A stretch of DNA of 64,000 nt from Pseudopithomyces maydicus. Taxonomy: Eukaryota > Ascomycota > Dothideomycetes > Pleosporales > Didymosphaeriaceae. The notes under the pieces are model-generated. The model did not search any database. It was not told where the DNA came from and was given only the letters and a program-made list of their open reading frames with translations. The translations under genes and the position numbers were made by a program. The stretch is from positions 1,260,001 through 1,324,000 of the forward strand of contig JANTUC010000012.1 of assembly GCA_026873275.1 (NCBI GenBank). The letters run 5' to 3'. Positions 1-10,328 of this stretch are shown here, in pieces (position 1 is the first letter of the stretch; every line of letters begins with the position of its first letter).

Positions 1-779
1 TCCCATGGCGAATCATGTCCACGGTGCTGTGGATCGGCGCGTTGCCAGCGCATACCCAGATACGAGCCGTGGCACGAGGACGAGCAGCGGCAATCGATAC
101 CATCCTGGCATTAAAGAACGCCGTTGGGGTACATGGAAACCCTAAATTCATACACAATGGCGCACCTCGTGGGTTGGGGCGGTGCTGGTTGGCTTCAGAA
201 CCTAGTCGTGCATCGCGGGACAAAAGGTGGCTGCGCGCTACACGCCGCTCCCCGTTGATTCTGCCTCGCTGCGCAATGTACCTCATATAAGTAGGTAGCG
301 TCGGTAGCCGTACGGAGACAGGTGCCAATATGGGATGATTCACATAGTAGAACGTCACTGATGAGATATCTGCAGAGGAAATGGTGAAATCGACCGTGTA
401 GGCTGGGAGGTAACCTATTTCGGATTTTATTCCGGGCACTCCGGCTGACTCTTCAATCTTAAAGCTCTTGTACGCTTTTTTGTCGAATGTTGGATGTGAT
501 TTCAATGTGAAAATAGTATCGACGCATATAGAGAAAGATGATTAAATGATACAATTGTAAAAGAACAAAAAAAAACCAACCTGCGTGTTCAATGGAAAGG
601 GAATATGGAAATCATGGGTGTCTCTTTCCGAACGAAGGACGCTTGCTCAGTATGCTTTGTAAGCTACTCCGACACCGATCGTCACTCCGATCATCATTCC
701 GACCTAACAGAGATTCCCATGGCACTTGGTCCACTCTCTCTCCAACAAAGCCTCTTTGCACTGGGCGGAAGGCTTCAGA
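1..779. other. Gene-free left edge, upstream of Zn2Cys6 gene
   Basis: No supported gene is seen. A 91-codon open frame near the left edge has no recognisable domain and no splice context. The right part is AT-richer and is presumably the promoter and 5' leader of the regulator that starts at 780. Confidence 0.5.
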
Positions 780-3260
780 ATGCTGAGAAGAAACGGCAAG
801 CCCAGGTTTGTGCCACCTCGTGACTGCCGAAAGCTTAATCAAAGCTTATACCTTTTTAGGTCTTGCGAGCCATGTCGCATATCCAAAATTCGCTGCGACC
901 ATGCAACGCCCACTTGTGAAAAGTGCAAGACGCGAGGCATTACAGAACAAGTCAGAAACGGCCCACTGCCCAAATTGCGTGTTGTTTTGACAATGTGATA
1001 TAGTGCTTCTACCATCCTGCGCCCATGACACGCCCTCCAGGCGTGCCTCGCAAGAAGCCCGAACCTCGCCGTCGCGTTGCGGAAGCGCGTCAAAATGCAA
1101 CGCGCCATCACGGGACTCGCCCCTCTCTGAGCTTGAGTCCTACCACGCTTCGGAATGAAATTGGAGTTCCGTCCATGGTGAATGCGTGGCCAACCCCTCC
1201 TGAATCTGCAACGCGAACCGCCCAAAGCACCTCTGACTCCTCCCGGTCTTTCTACCTGGGAAGTACCAGCTATGCGAGCGTATTTGCAGGAGAGGAACCT
1301 CTTTCCAGTGCACTGCCCGAGCAACTTCCTCCAAGTACCAATGGCACGCCGACCATAGTGGCCAGTGGACTGGAGGCGGCTCGACACTGCCGCATGACGA
1401 TAGGCAGCCTAGTCATATCCAAGTGCGAGCAGTTTCAATTTTTAGAGCGTCTCGTAAAATCCTACTTCGCCATCAATCATGCATCCGCACTGATCGGTCC
1501 ATTGATATTGTCGGCTCTGCCTCAGATGCGTAGAGACTTGGATTACATCGCATCTCAAAGTGATAACCCGTATCCTTTGCTCGCAGAGATTACCAAGAAC
1601 AGCTGCCAGCCGCTGAAAGTCCCGCCCACGATGCTGCCATCCGAGTTTCACTCGCTGTGGACCGGTCCAAACTTACGATGGGAAGCTTTAGGTTTAATCA
1701 TGATCCTAGCAGCATCGTCCGCGCAATTCTCGCCCCCAGACGACCCTTTGTTTCTACTTGGAAATGGCGATCGAGTGAATAAAGACGACTTCATCGAGGA
1801 TATGATACATGCTACTAACGACTGCATCACCCTTTGTCAAGTTCACGGTGCTGTGAATGATATAATGGTCTGGCTTCTGTACAACAACATGCTTGTGCAG
1901 AGCAACTTCTATGGTGACAATTGTACGTAGCTCTATCTGTTCACAATTGCCCTCACTGACAAATGCAGACCATGGAGTATGGCGCCGAACCAGCGATACC
2001 ATCTCAGCACTCCACGCGGAAGGTATACACTGCGAAAACGCAGTCGTGAGCCCATCTGAGGAACCCATCTTCCTCCGAGAATCGCGAAGGAGAATATACG
2101 CTGCCGTGTATCGCACTGATAAGAGCTTGGCAGATTTCTTTGGCCGTCCCCCCATGATTCACAGGCGTTATAGCGATAGAGGACTGCCTTTAGATCTTGA
2201 CGATGATGTGGTTACGTCTGATGATCCGGCTGTGTTGAATGATGCCATATCGAAGCTCGATCCGGATGGGTGGGCTACAGACAATCAGATCAGACCGGCT
2301 TCCTGGATACGGTTACGATTGAGACTCGGTTACGTCAAAGAGCGTTTCCTCGAGGCGTCTCTGGCTGGAAAGAAAGCCGACTTCATCATTGAAGAGATAG
2401 AGTAAGTTGAGATCATCTTGAAAGGGGTTTCAAACCCTTCAGTATGAACAATACTGCAGGCCCTCCTTCCAAACACAATTGATACTGACAAGCCTCCCAG
2501 GGCAATACGCGAAGACCACCGCCTAAACTGGGAAACATCCCCCGCCCACCTAAAATATGACTTCCACGACACCGAAGCCGTCTGGCGAACCCTCAAGCCT
2601 AGAACCGCTCTTCGCATGATAGGAGCATACCTAGACCACCTCCACGCCGGCTTCCAAATCCAACGCCTCCTCCGCCGCCACACCCAAACTGCCCTCCCTG
2701 CCCTCCTCGAAATAGCAATGAACCTCCTCTCTACCGCCCTCATCTTCAACAAAAACCGAAACCACGAGTACAACGTCCAACGCCACTTTGCAACCCTCGT
2801 CCTCTTCTACTGCCTCCCGAGCGCTGGTGTTCTAGCCCTCGAACTCCGCCGGTGCACGCTGGAGAATGTGCCGCTTCCGTCGACCGTGTCGCGCGCAGAT
2901 ATCATTCGTAATCTATCGGTGTTGATTTCGTGCGTGGAGTGGGCTATCGTGCCGGATGATGGGAACCATAGGTTGTGCAGCGAGCTCAACAAGATGATTG
3001 CATTGGTGCTGGACGAGGTACTTAACTTTCAGCCTCCGTCGAATGAAGGTCAGAGTGATGGTACGCCGGCGGTATTAGGGGGTGTCGGGGCGGGTTTCTT
3101 TGACATTCCGATGATCGATGGGATGGAGCCTATTCCTACGGAAAGCGAGGACTTTCTTAATTGGCTGGATAATGCGAATTGGAATAATACGGTGAGTTGG
3201 TTCGAGATGGGGTCAGAGGGTGTACAGTGCTGACTAACGTGTGTACAGTATCTTTTCTAA
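780..3260 (+). CDS. Zn(II)2Cys6 fungal-specific transcription factor
   Basis: Nuclear DNA-binding regulator. I read six exons: 780-805, 860-950, 1004-1922, 1969-2401, 2501-3191 and 3249-3260, giving 723 residues with every junction in phase. The start is the ATG of MLRRNGKPR, directly before the zinc cluster. The six cysteines are C11, C14, C21, C28, C31 and C40, spaced x2-x6-x6-x2-x8 as in the Gal4-type fold. C40 is supplied only after the 53-nt intron 951-1003. A basic Pro/Arg linker follows, then a long alpha-helical middle region like the fungal_trans domain. The last intron (3192-3248) carries a CTGACTAAC branch site and gives a terminal Tyr-Leu-Phe; without it the frame stops at 3233. 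The target genes are unknown. The family is secure, the exact ends less so. Confidence 0.85.
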
Positions 3261-3650
3261 TGTTTGCGTTTCAAGGCATGGATCGATCGGAGTGCGGGCA
3301 CTCATGAGTTATGAATTGTGGAGATGAAGATACCCTCGATGCACCATGGGGTGCATACATGGTGGTACTGGTTGTTTGGATCACTCTTCGGGTATGATTT
3401 GCATTTATGATAAGATGAATTATTCTTACAATGCCGTTTCACCTTGTGTTAAAATCTAATTTGTAACTTGCACGCTGGAACAGATTCAAAATATATTATG
3501 CTCCCTGTATATGTCCCAGCCCAGCCAAATGCGTTACATGTATGACATGAATTGCCCTCTCGTAGACCGCCCCCTTTCTCTCATCACAAATTATCCCCAC
3601 CATCCTAAACCCGCCAACATACATCCCAAACCACCCCATTAACCGTACCC

Positions 3651-3969
3651 CTACCTCATCGCCGTATAATGATACGCCGCCGCCCAAAACGGTTCATTGT
3701 TATAATACGGCTTCTCCCTCTTATTCTTCTTCTCTGACTTAGCAGTTGGTTCTTCTATCGCTGTTCGTCAAACGTCAATTTCATATGTTTCTTTCAACAT
3801 CGCACAAGGTAGGTGAACGCGCGCAATGTGATGATGGAGATGACTTACGCGTATACTTTCGATGGAGTAGCTTTGAGAGGAGGGGCTTTTTGAATGTGGA
3901 TGTGGTGGATGTGATGGATGAGGAGGCATCTGAGGAGGCGTAGGATGGGGGGTTGTGCGTGGCAGACAT
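3651..3969 (-). CDS. Small two-exon conserved-looking protein, 77 aa
   Basis: I do not recognise this protein. Exon 1 is 3849-3969 and exon 2 is 3651-3760, separated by an 88-nt intron (GTAAGT...CAG). The product is 77 residues: a Ser/Thr-rich N-terminus beginning MSATHNPPSYASSD, then a basic stretch (KKPLLSKLLHRKYTP), then a Lys/Glu-rich segment, ending with aromatic residues PYYNNEPFWAAAYHYTAMR. There is no signal peptide or membrane segment. Support comes from the canonical splice sites, the in-phase join, and a composition unlike random translation. A (TA)n tract lies about 175 bp upstream of the start. It could be a small cytosolic or nuclear protein; no function is assigned. Confidence 0.6.
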
Positions 3970-4142
3970 GATGCTTGATACGACGAAGATACTTTCGAAT
4001 GGTATTGGTATTGAGAGGAAGGACTTGTAGTCCGTGTGTATCGATAGGCTTGAATGAAGATTCGAATTTGTGTCTTCGTTGAACAGCAATGAGGTTCTTG
4101 TTTCAACGTCAAAGATGGAAGTATGCGCTTTGGTCTTGTAGC

Positions 4143-4143
<1 letters not shown>

Positions 4144-4182
<39 letters not shown>
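4144..4182. repeat. (TA)n microsatellite, 39 bp
   Basis: Uninterrupted TA dinucleotide run followed by TA-rich flanking sequence. It lies upstream of the small gene starting at 3969 (minus strand) and would fall in its promoter or leader. Confidence 0.95.
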
Positions 4183-4184
<2 letters not shown>

Positions 4185-4288
4185 CGTATATTGATATATG
4201 CGTATAGACTAATATCAAGCACTCCTCCCACGCAACAATCCGCCCCTTATATACATCATTATCCACCAAACACCATGCACACCTCCTC

Positions 4289-4921
4289 TCAAGCTAATTG
4301 ACTCACCAACCCAACCCTCACCTCCTCGGAGTAAAAATTCCCATCCCTAACCACCCATCTCCCCTCAACGTACTCACCGATCCCCAGCTCCGACCCGCGC
4401 CGCGCACTCTCAAGCACGTCATCCAGCCCATACATCCATACCGAAGTGTCGCACGATGGCTAGGCAGCCATGCCGACGTTCGGAGGATAAGGAAAGATAT
4501 CTCCGAGTGCATATGCTTGTGAGCACTTGAGCACGTATAGTGCATACTTGCATGCGGAGGGGAGGCATGTACGGTAGAGTAAGTCCGAGGACCGATGGGG
4601 TGGTAGGGGAGTTCGGCGAATGGGGGTTGGGCGGGGCTCGGAGTTTGGGGGGACGGCCGAGCTGGGAGGTATAAGGAAGTTGATCCCGAGATGGGATTCG
4701 GAGAGTACGAGGGATGTATGTATGAGGGAACTTGTTGTGCTGGAGTTTGGTGTGGTTGTTGTTTTGGTAGGGTTGGGGGATCGTGGGTCGTGGTTACCGA
4801 GTTTGAGGAGCGTGTAGTTTGATGCAATAGGGCTGGGAGTATGTATAGTGAAGACAGTAGGCAGATAGCATATTGAGGTTGGTATCGTGTTAATAATAAA
4901 GGACATAATATCCATCATCAC
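4289..4921 (-). pseudogene. Possible broken gene: ORF with one in-frame amber codon
   Basis: On the minus strand one reading frame runs about 211 codons from 4921 to a TGA at 4289, broken only by a TAG at 4460-4462. Around the stop both sides read like protein: upstream KYALYVLKCSQAYALGDIF and PYPPNVGMAA, downstream YGLDDVLESARRGSELG, then GEYVEGRWVVRDGNFYSEE. The N-terminal third is low-complexity Thr/Pro/Ser and may not be coding. No canonical intron removes the stop while keeping this frame. It could be a real gene with a nonsense change (CAG to TAG), a decaying copy, or a chance open frame. I do not recognise the family. Confidence 0.35.
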
Positions 4922-5016
4922 TAGTCACTTGTTCCACAACATCGTTCCACGGAAACATCATCTTCATTACAAACTACATGTATACATCAATGAAACACGC
5001 GATTCGCGTCCAACAC

Positions 5017-6991
5017 TCAAGCCCTAGCCTTGATCAAATCCGCCGCCTTCTCACCAACCGCATACATAGTCGACTGAATATGCTGCGTCGGCACAAGCGG
5101 CAAGATGGAAGCATCCACAATAGATAGCTTCTCCACCCCATAGAACAGCAGCTTATCGGACACACACCCACCATACTTCTCAGGCATCATAGCGCACGAG
5201 CCGCTAGGGTGCGACAAGGTCGGCCAGATGCTCCCCGCGGCGTTCATCTTGTCGATGATGTCGTCGTCGCTGGTGTACTGAGCTCCAGGGGAAATCTCCA
5301 CGAGCTTGTACTTGGACAGCTCGGGGCGCTGCCAGACGGTGCGGAGGAAGCGCACGCAGGAAGCCATGACCGCCTTGTCGACGGGGTTGCTGAGCGCGTT
5401 GTACAGCATCTTGGGGGGCCCTGCGGGTTCGCGGGGTTGATGGTGATGGAGCCGCGGGCGAGGGGCTTCTCGAGGCCGACGAGGACGCCCTGGCCGCCGG
5501 CACCGACGGGGTACTCGACCACAGCGGCGTCCTTGTTCTGGAAGAGGTCGGCGAGGACCTTGCGCTGGGCCTTGACACCGGCGATGAGCTTCTTGCTGCC
5601 CTTGTAGATGGCGGGGAGGTACGAGTCGTCCTTCTGGGCCTTGATCTGCTTGGCGATAGCGGTGTAGGTCTTGGGCGCGACCTTAGGGAGGGAGACCATG
5701 GCGAGGCTGTTGCCGCGGCCCTGGGTGAGAGGGCCGGTCTTGTTGGCCTCGTACTGGGCCCAGGCGGAGGCGTTGAATGCTGGGTCGGTGGAGAGGGAGG
5801 CGCCGTTGGGGGTGCTGGAGAAGGACTGGTTGAAGGTGACGAGGGTGTAGGGGTGGTCTTGGAAGTTTGCACCGACGCCGTCGTGGGCGAGCTTCACGGG
5901 GATGCCAGCAGCCTGGAGGACAGACTTGGGTCCGATGCCGCTGAGCTGGAGGAGCTTGGGGGTGTTGACGGAGCCGGCGGCGAGGACGACCTCCTTGTTG
6001 GCGTACACGGTGGCGGTCTTTCCGGTGGTCTTGTCGAGGATCTTGACACCCTTGGCGGTGAGCTTCTTCTTGGAGTCGAGCACGAGCTCCGTGGCCTCAG
6101 TGCGGAGCAGGAGCTTGAGGTTGGACCGAGCCGACTTGACAGGGTCATAGTAGGAGTTGCGTGCCTGGGAACGCTCTCCGGTGAGGGGGTTCATGGTGTT
6201 GGCATACCACGAGATACCGGCTTGCTCGCCATTGTTGCCATCAAGAAGCTTCTTGACACCGGCACCCTTGTAGGCGGCGAAGAAGGACTTGATATCAGGG
6301 TACTGGAAGTCGGAGATACCAATGTGGAGAGGACCATTACCATAGCTGCGACGAGTCAGTGGAGATTTCCCTGAAATGACGGTGAGTAACTTACGCCTTA
6401 GGATCCCAGGTGATGTCGAACTCCTTGGCAGTCTTCGCTGGGGGAGGGACAAAGGTGGTGCCCTTCTTGAAGTAAGGGTACAGACCCTTCCAGCCCCAGC
6501 CAGAGTTGCCCAGAGCCTCCCAGGCATCGTAGTCAGCTGCAGAGCCACGGTCGTAGAACATGCCGTTCACGACCGAGCCACCGCCCAGAACCTCAGCAAC
6601 ACGGACTTTCCATGTCTTGTTGTTGAGGAAGGGCTCGGGCTCAGAGACATAGTTGGGCCACAGCAGGGACTCGTTCAGGGCGCTTGCTGCACCATATGGA
6701 AGTCGCTGCTGGTAAGGCAGATCATCCGTGCCGGCCTCAATGACCAAGACGGTGGCTGGACGGGAAGCGTTAGCGCAGTGTCAGACGAACGGACGTGTAG
6801 GGGAAAGATTTACCCTTCTTGTTCTCTGACAAGCGGTTGGCCACGATGAGGCCCGACACACCACCGCCAACAATGACATAGTCGTACGTGTTGGCTGCTT
6901 GGGCACTGGTATCTCTCTTCTCTACCAGCTCGCCGCTGGGGAGGGCGGCAGCAAGGCCCATCAACGGGGCGAAAGCGACAAAGGAACGCAT
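5017..6991 (-). CDS. Secreted GMC-family FAD oxidoreductase (frameshifted in this sequence)
   Basis: FAD-dependent glucose-methanol-choline oxidoreductase, likely an extracellular alcohol or sugar oxidase/dehydrogenase of the AA3 type; the substrate cannot be told. Exons are 6814-6991, 6395-6755 and 5017-6345 (introns 58 and 49 nt). A signal peptide (MRSFVAFAPLMGLAAALPSG) is followed by a Lys-Arg site, then the dinucleotide motif VGGGVSG near residues 41-47. GMC signature 1 (GGGSVVNGMFYDRG), signature 2 (AAGSVNTPKLLQLSGIGP), and the C-terminal catalytic pair in HPSGSCAM and PTQHIQST are all present. The frame breaks at a G6 run (plus strand 5413-5418). One extra base restores NPQGPP-K-MLYNALSNPVDKA and a 622-residue protein. 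Everything on both sides is intact, so a base-call error is likelier than a pseudogene. Confidence 0.9.
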
Positions 6992-8934
6992 GGTCTCGAC
7001 CGCCTCGATGCAGGAATGAGGTTATACGAAGACAGAAAAAACGAAAGCAGGAACGACTGGAAGGGCAGGTTCTGAGAAACGCGGCGCAGTTGGATTCACA
7101 GGCGCGCATGCAACTTTAAGCTTCCCTCGTGCGCCTGTGCAGCGACCCCTAGCGATAGCAGCGCAGTAACTGCCGTCCCTTTGCCCCATCGCATCTAACG
7201 AACGCGTGGGTCGCAAGCGAAAAGAGATGGGCGAGTCAATTGAGGCGAAGTGCCTTGTGCTGGATCGGGGACGAATTGACTCGAACACGCAGTCTGGGCT
7301 GGCACCGGGATCCTGGGAATTCAAGCGGCCACGGCAGGGCCGGGCAGGGAGGTTGCGAGCGAATTGTCAGGACGTGCGATCGGCATACTCATGGACGGAT
7401 GTGGGTTAGGAGGACGTCCAGCACGTTCATGGCGCGGTCCCTTGGCTCTACCAAAGGCCCGGCCCGCACGTGGCCTTTTAGAGTTCGCTGGGGGACAACG
7501 GCGCTGCCAACGGCGGGAACCTCGATGCTGGAACGGCGGCGGCTCGCCAGAGTACGGTAGCGAAGCAGAAATGCCCTCAGCACGGCGAGCAACGCAGCCA
7601 GTCGTGGAAAACGGCAATCCATGGATGGCACACATGCCCAGGTGCGGCTGCACACACGAGGCACCTCGCTTGCTAGCCCAATCGACGACGGAGCACCGGG
7701 ACTCGGGAGATTAGCTTGAGTGTGGCGCACTTGGTTCCGTCCACCTAAATCCTTCTACCACACTTCCAGACTGTCCACAGTGCCCAGCTTGCTCCCGCAC
7801 ATGCGCTTGCCACCGGAGTCTGCCCCGAAAGCAGCAGGTCTTCTTCCGTTCCGCATCCCCTAGCACGTAGTAGCACCACAGGTTTCGCCAGCCCACCGGC
7901 CAAATTACCAGTGACCTTCTGCCCGACGGCCGGTAGCTTCTGCAGCAACCACCTGCCAGCTCGGGGGCCGTTGAAGAAACTTCCGCTGGGGAAACTCCCG
8001 CTGGTGAGCACTGTATCGCTGGACGTCGCTTCGACCCAGGGTACGGTCCGAAAAAGCTTGGTCCAGATGTCGATGTGATGTGATGCATCCATGGCGTATG
8101 TAGTATTCGCACACGCCTGGGGGAATCCTTTGACCCAGACAAGACTGGCGAAGCGAGAAGCGAGAGGATCGCATGAAACGACATGCCACAGCAGAAGCCC
8201 AACATTCTGAGACGCACGGTGTCCCCAGCGTCCAGGTGACCATGTCCTTTCTGCTTGTAGTCGACTAACCCAATCACCACGTTCCACCGCCCAACAGTGC
8301 CACCGCTATCCACCGCCCATCGTATGATGATTGGGGACGCTACGAATGATCGCCGGGGAAGAAGGATATCGAATATGCCATTTCCCCCCATCCAGCTATC
8401 CAGCAACGGCGCCATATGTTCCGGCAGCCGAGCCGTGTGCCGCTTGGAAGGAACCAAGCACGGAGGAACCTACGTCTGTAGATAGCACAGGAGGAATGCC
8501 AGCCCCTGCAAATTTATGTTACGAAAAATAATCCCGGCCACAGGAAGCGCCACTCGCCCGGTTTGAAATCTGATCTGTGTAACGTACCAATTACGGCGGT
8601 GCGATGCACGTGCTTGTTACCCTTCTCATCCACTTCACACAAAGGGCCGAGAGCCTCTCTCCAGACAGCACTGAGGGCCAGCCAACCCCTGAGCGCCGTT
8701 GAAGCCATGCGGATCTAGAAGGTTTTTCGACGCTGTGAACGAGGCTGTCGGCCTAAACACGCATAGCTTGCAAAAGGAGCACAGGCATGCACTCCTCTGC
8801 GTGGGATCCCGTGTCATTTTGCAATCTTGGTCCATGGACACTTAAGTCCCACACCACCGGATTGCTGGCACCGGTGACTTTTACAATCCTGCCGACACTG
8901 CCAATACTGCTCTCTGCACGACTGCCTCCCTGCC
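6992..8934. other. Intergenic region between divergent GMC and rhodopsin-domain genes
   Basis: About 1.9 kb of GC-rich sequence between two divergently transcribed genes, so it should hold both promoters. Several overlapping open frames of 100-248 codons exist on both strands. None has a recognisable domain, and they compete in overlapping frames, so I call no gene here. Confidence 0.5.
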
Positions 8935-10328
8935 ATGTCAGAGGTAGGGCCCTTGCCCGACCGTGGACCTCAGATCCTGGGTGCAACTCTGAGCGTTTGC
9001 ATCCTCAGCACAGCAGTTCTGATATGGCGTATCGCCTACGGAATCCATACCAAACGCAAACTCTTGGTCTGTGACTACCTGCTGATCGTCGCTGCGGTAT
9101 GTTGAATCCGAACTGCTCGCCATGTCGTGCATCTTGCGACATCGCCGATCACCATCTTACCACCGAACACGTTCACATCTTCTCATGCACAACACAAGAC
9201 GATCACTAACGCCGTCTTTGTACACAGTGTCTCAACGTAGCATCTTCGGCAATTCGCATCAAGTCGACCATCCATGCCCAGGGCCGACACATCTATGATC
9301 CCAGCATAAAGAAGCCCGACGATATACTCATCTATAGCTATTACCTATGGATTGGTCAAGTCATCAACCTGATTGCCGTGGCAATCCTCAAGCTGTCCAT
9401 TTGCACCTACCTTTTGGCCCTGCCCTTTGGTCTGGTGTACAAGATCATCATCTATCTCTCCATAGCCATGTGCGCCGTGTTCAACTTCACGCTCCCGATA
9501 ATGGGAACTTTCTGCGCGAAACCGTTTGAGGCGAACTGGAATAAGAGCATCAAGGGAAAGTGTTTCTACCGCGGCAACGTGGGTCTTACGTAGGTTTTCT
9601 CTCGGCCCAGATCGACCAGCCACCTTGCTAACGGACCGCCTCCAGCTACATGCAGGGTGTCTCCAACATCATCACCGACGTGGTCTACATCGTCGCCCCA
9701 ATCATCTACCTCTCCACCGTCCAGCTCTCCTCCCGCACCCAATGGGGTCTTCGCCTCGTCTTCTGCCTCGGCCTCATGTACGTGTCCACCCCCTTCTCTC
9801 CCCTAGCTCCCTCCCTTTCCTCCCCCACCCAACTAACCCCTCCCAGCGCCACCATCTGCTCCATCTTCAAAACCGTCGAGCTCCGCGTCCTCCAAAAAAC
9901 CCGCGACCCCACCTGGGACGGCGTCAACCTCACCATCTGGTCCGCCACCGAGCTCTCCGTCGGCATCCTCGTCGCCTCCCTTCCCCCTGCGCAAGCAATT
10001 CGAGAAGCTCCTCCGCCGCGTGCTCCCCAGCACGTGGCAGACCAGCAAGGAGCGCACCCCCGGCAGCCGCAGCGGCATCCCCATGTACAATGTCAGCAAG
10101 GTGAGCAAGCGGAATACGAAGATAATGGGGCGCTCGGATATCGGCATCGACGATGGGGATAGCGAGAGGAGTATTCTGAGCGATGGCGGGGAGGGGAAGA
10201 TGGACGGGGGCATAATGAAGACGGTGGTGCACGAGGTGAGGAGTGAGGAGAGGGGGAACTCGGTGGCGGGGAGTGGGGAGTTGGACGGGGTAAATAATAG
10301 CTTTGAGCAGCAGAGGAGAGTGAGGTAG
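8935..10328 (+). CDS. Rhodopsin-domain (Pth11/Rhod-type) integral membrane protein
   Basis: Seven-transmembrane fungal membrane protein of the 'Rhodopsin domain' superfamily found next to Pth11-like receptors; ligand and role are unknown. Exons are 8935-9096, 9228-9589, 9646-9777 and 9847 to the end, with in-phase introns of 131, 56 and 69 nt. The N-terminus (MSEVGPLPDRGPQILGATLS) leads into TM1. The family pattern is visible in VCDYLLIVAA, GQVINLIAVAILKLSICTYL, KGKCFYRGN, and TLPIMGTFCAKP. The C-terminal tail is hydrophilic and Ser/Gly/Glu-rich. Within the last helix the frame breaks at a C5 run (9983-9987). Two more C, or one fewer, rejoins the frame reading LRKQFEKLLRRVLPSTWQT, for about 379 residues. 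Confidence 0.82.

Noticed and set aside
7711..8457. 248-codon minus-strand open frame between the GMC and rhodopsin-domain genes
   Set aside because: No recognisable domain, competing open frames of 112-180 codons in other frames, and a composition like random GC-rich DNA.
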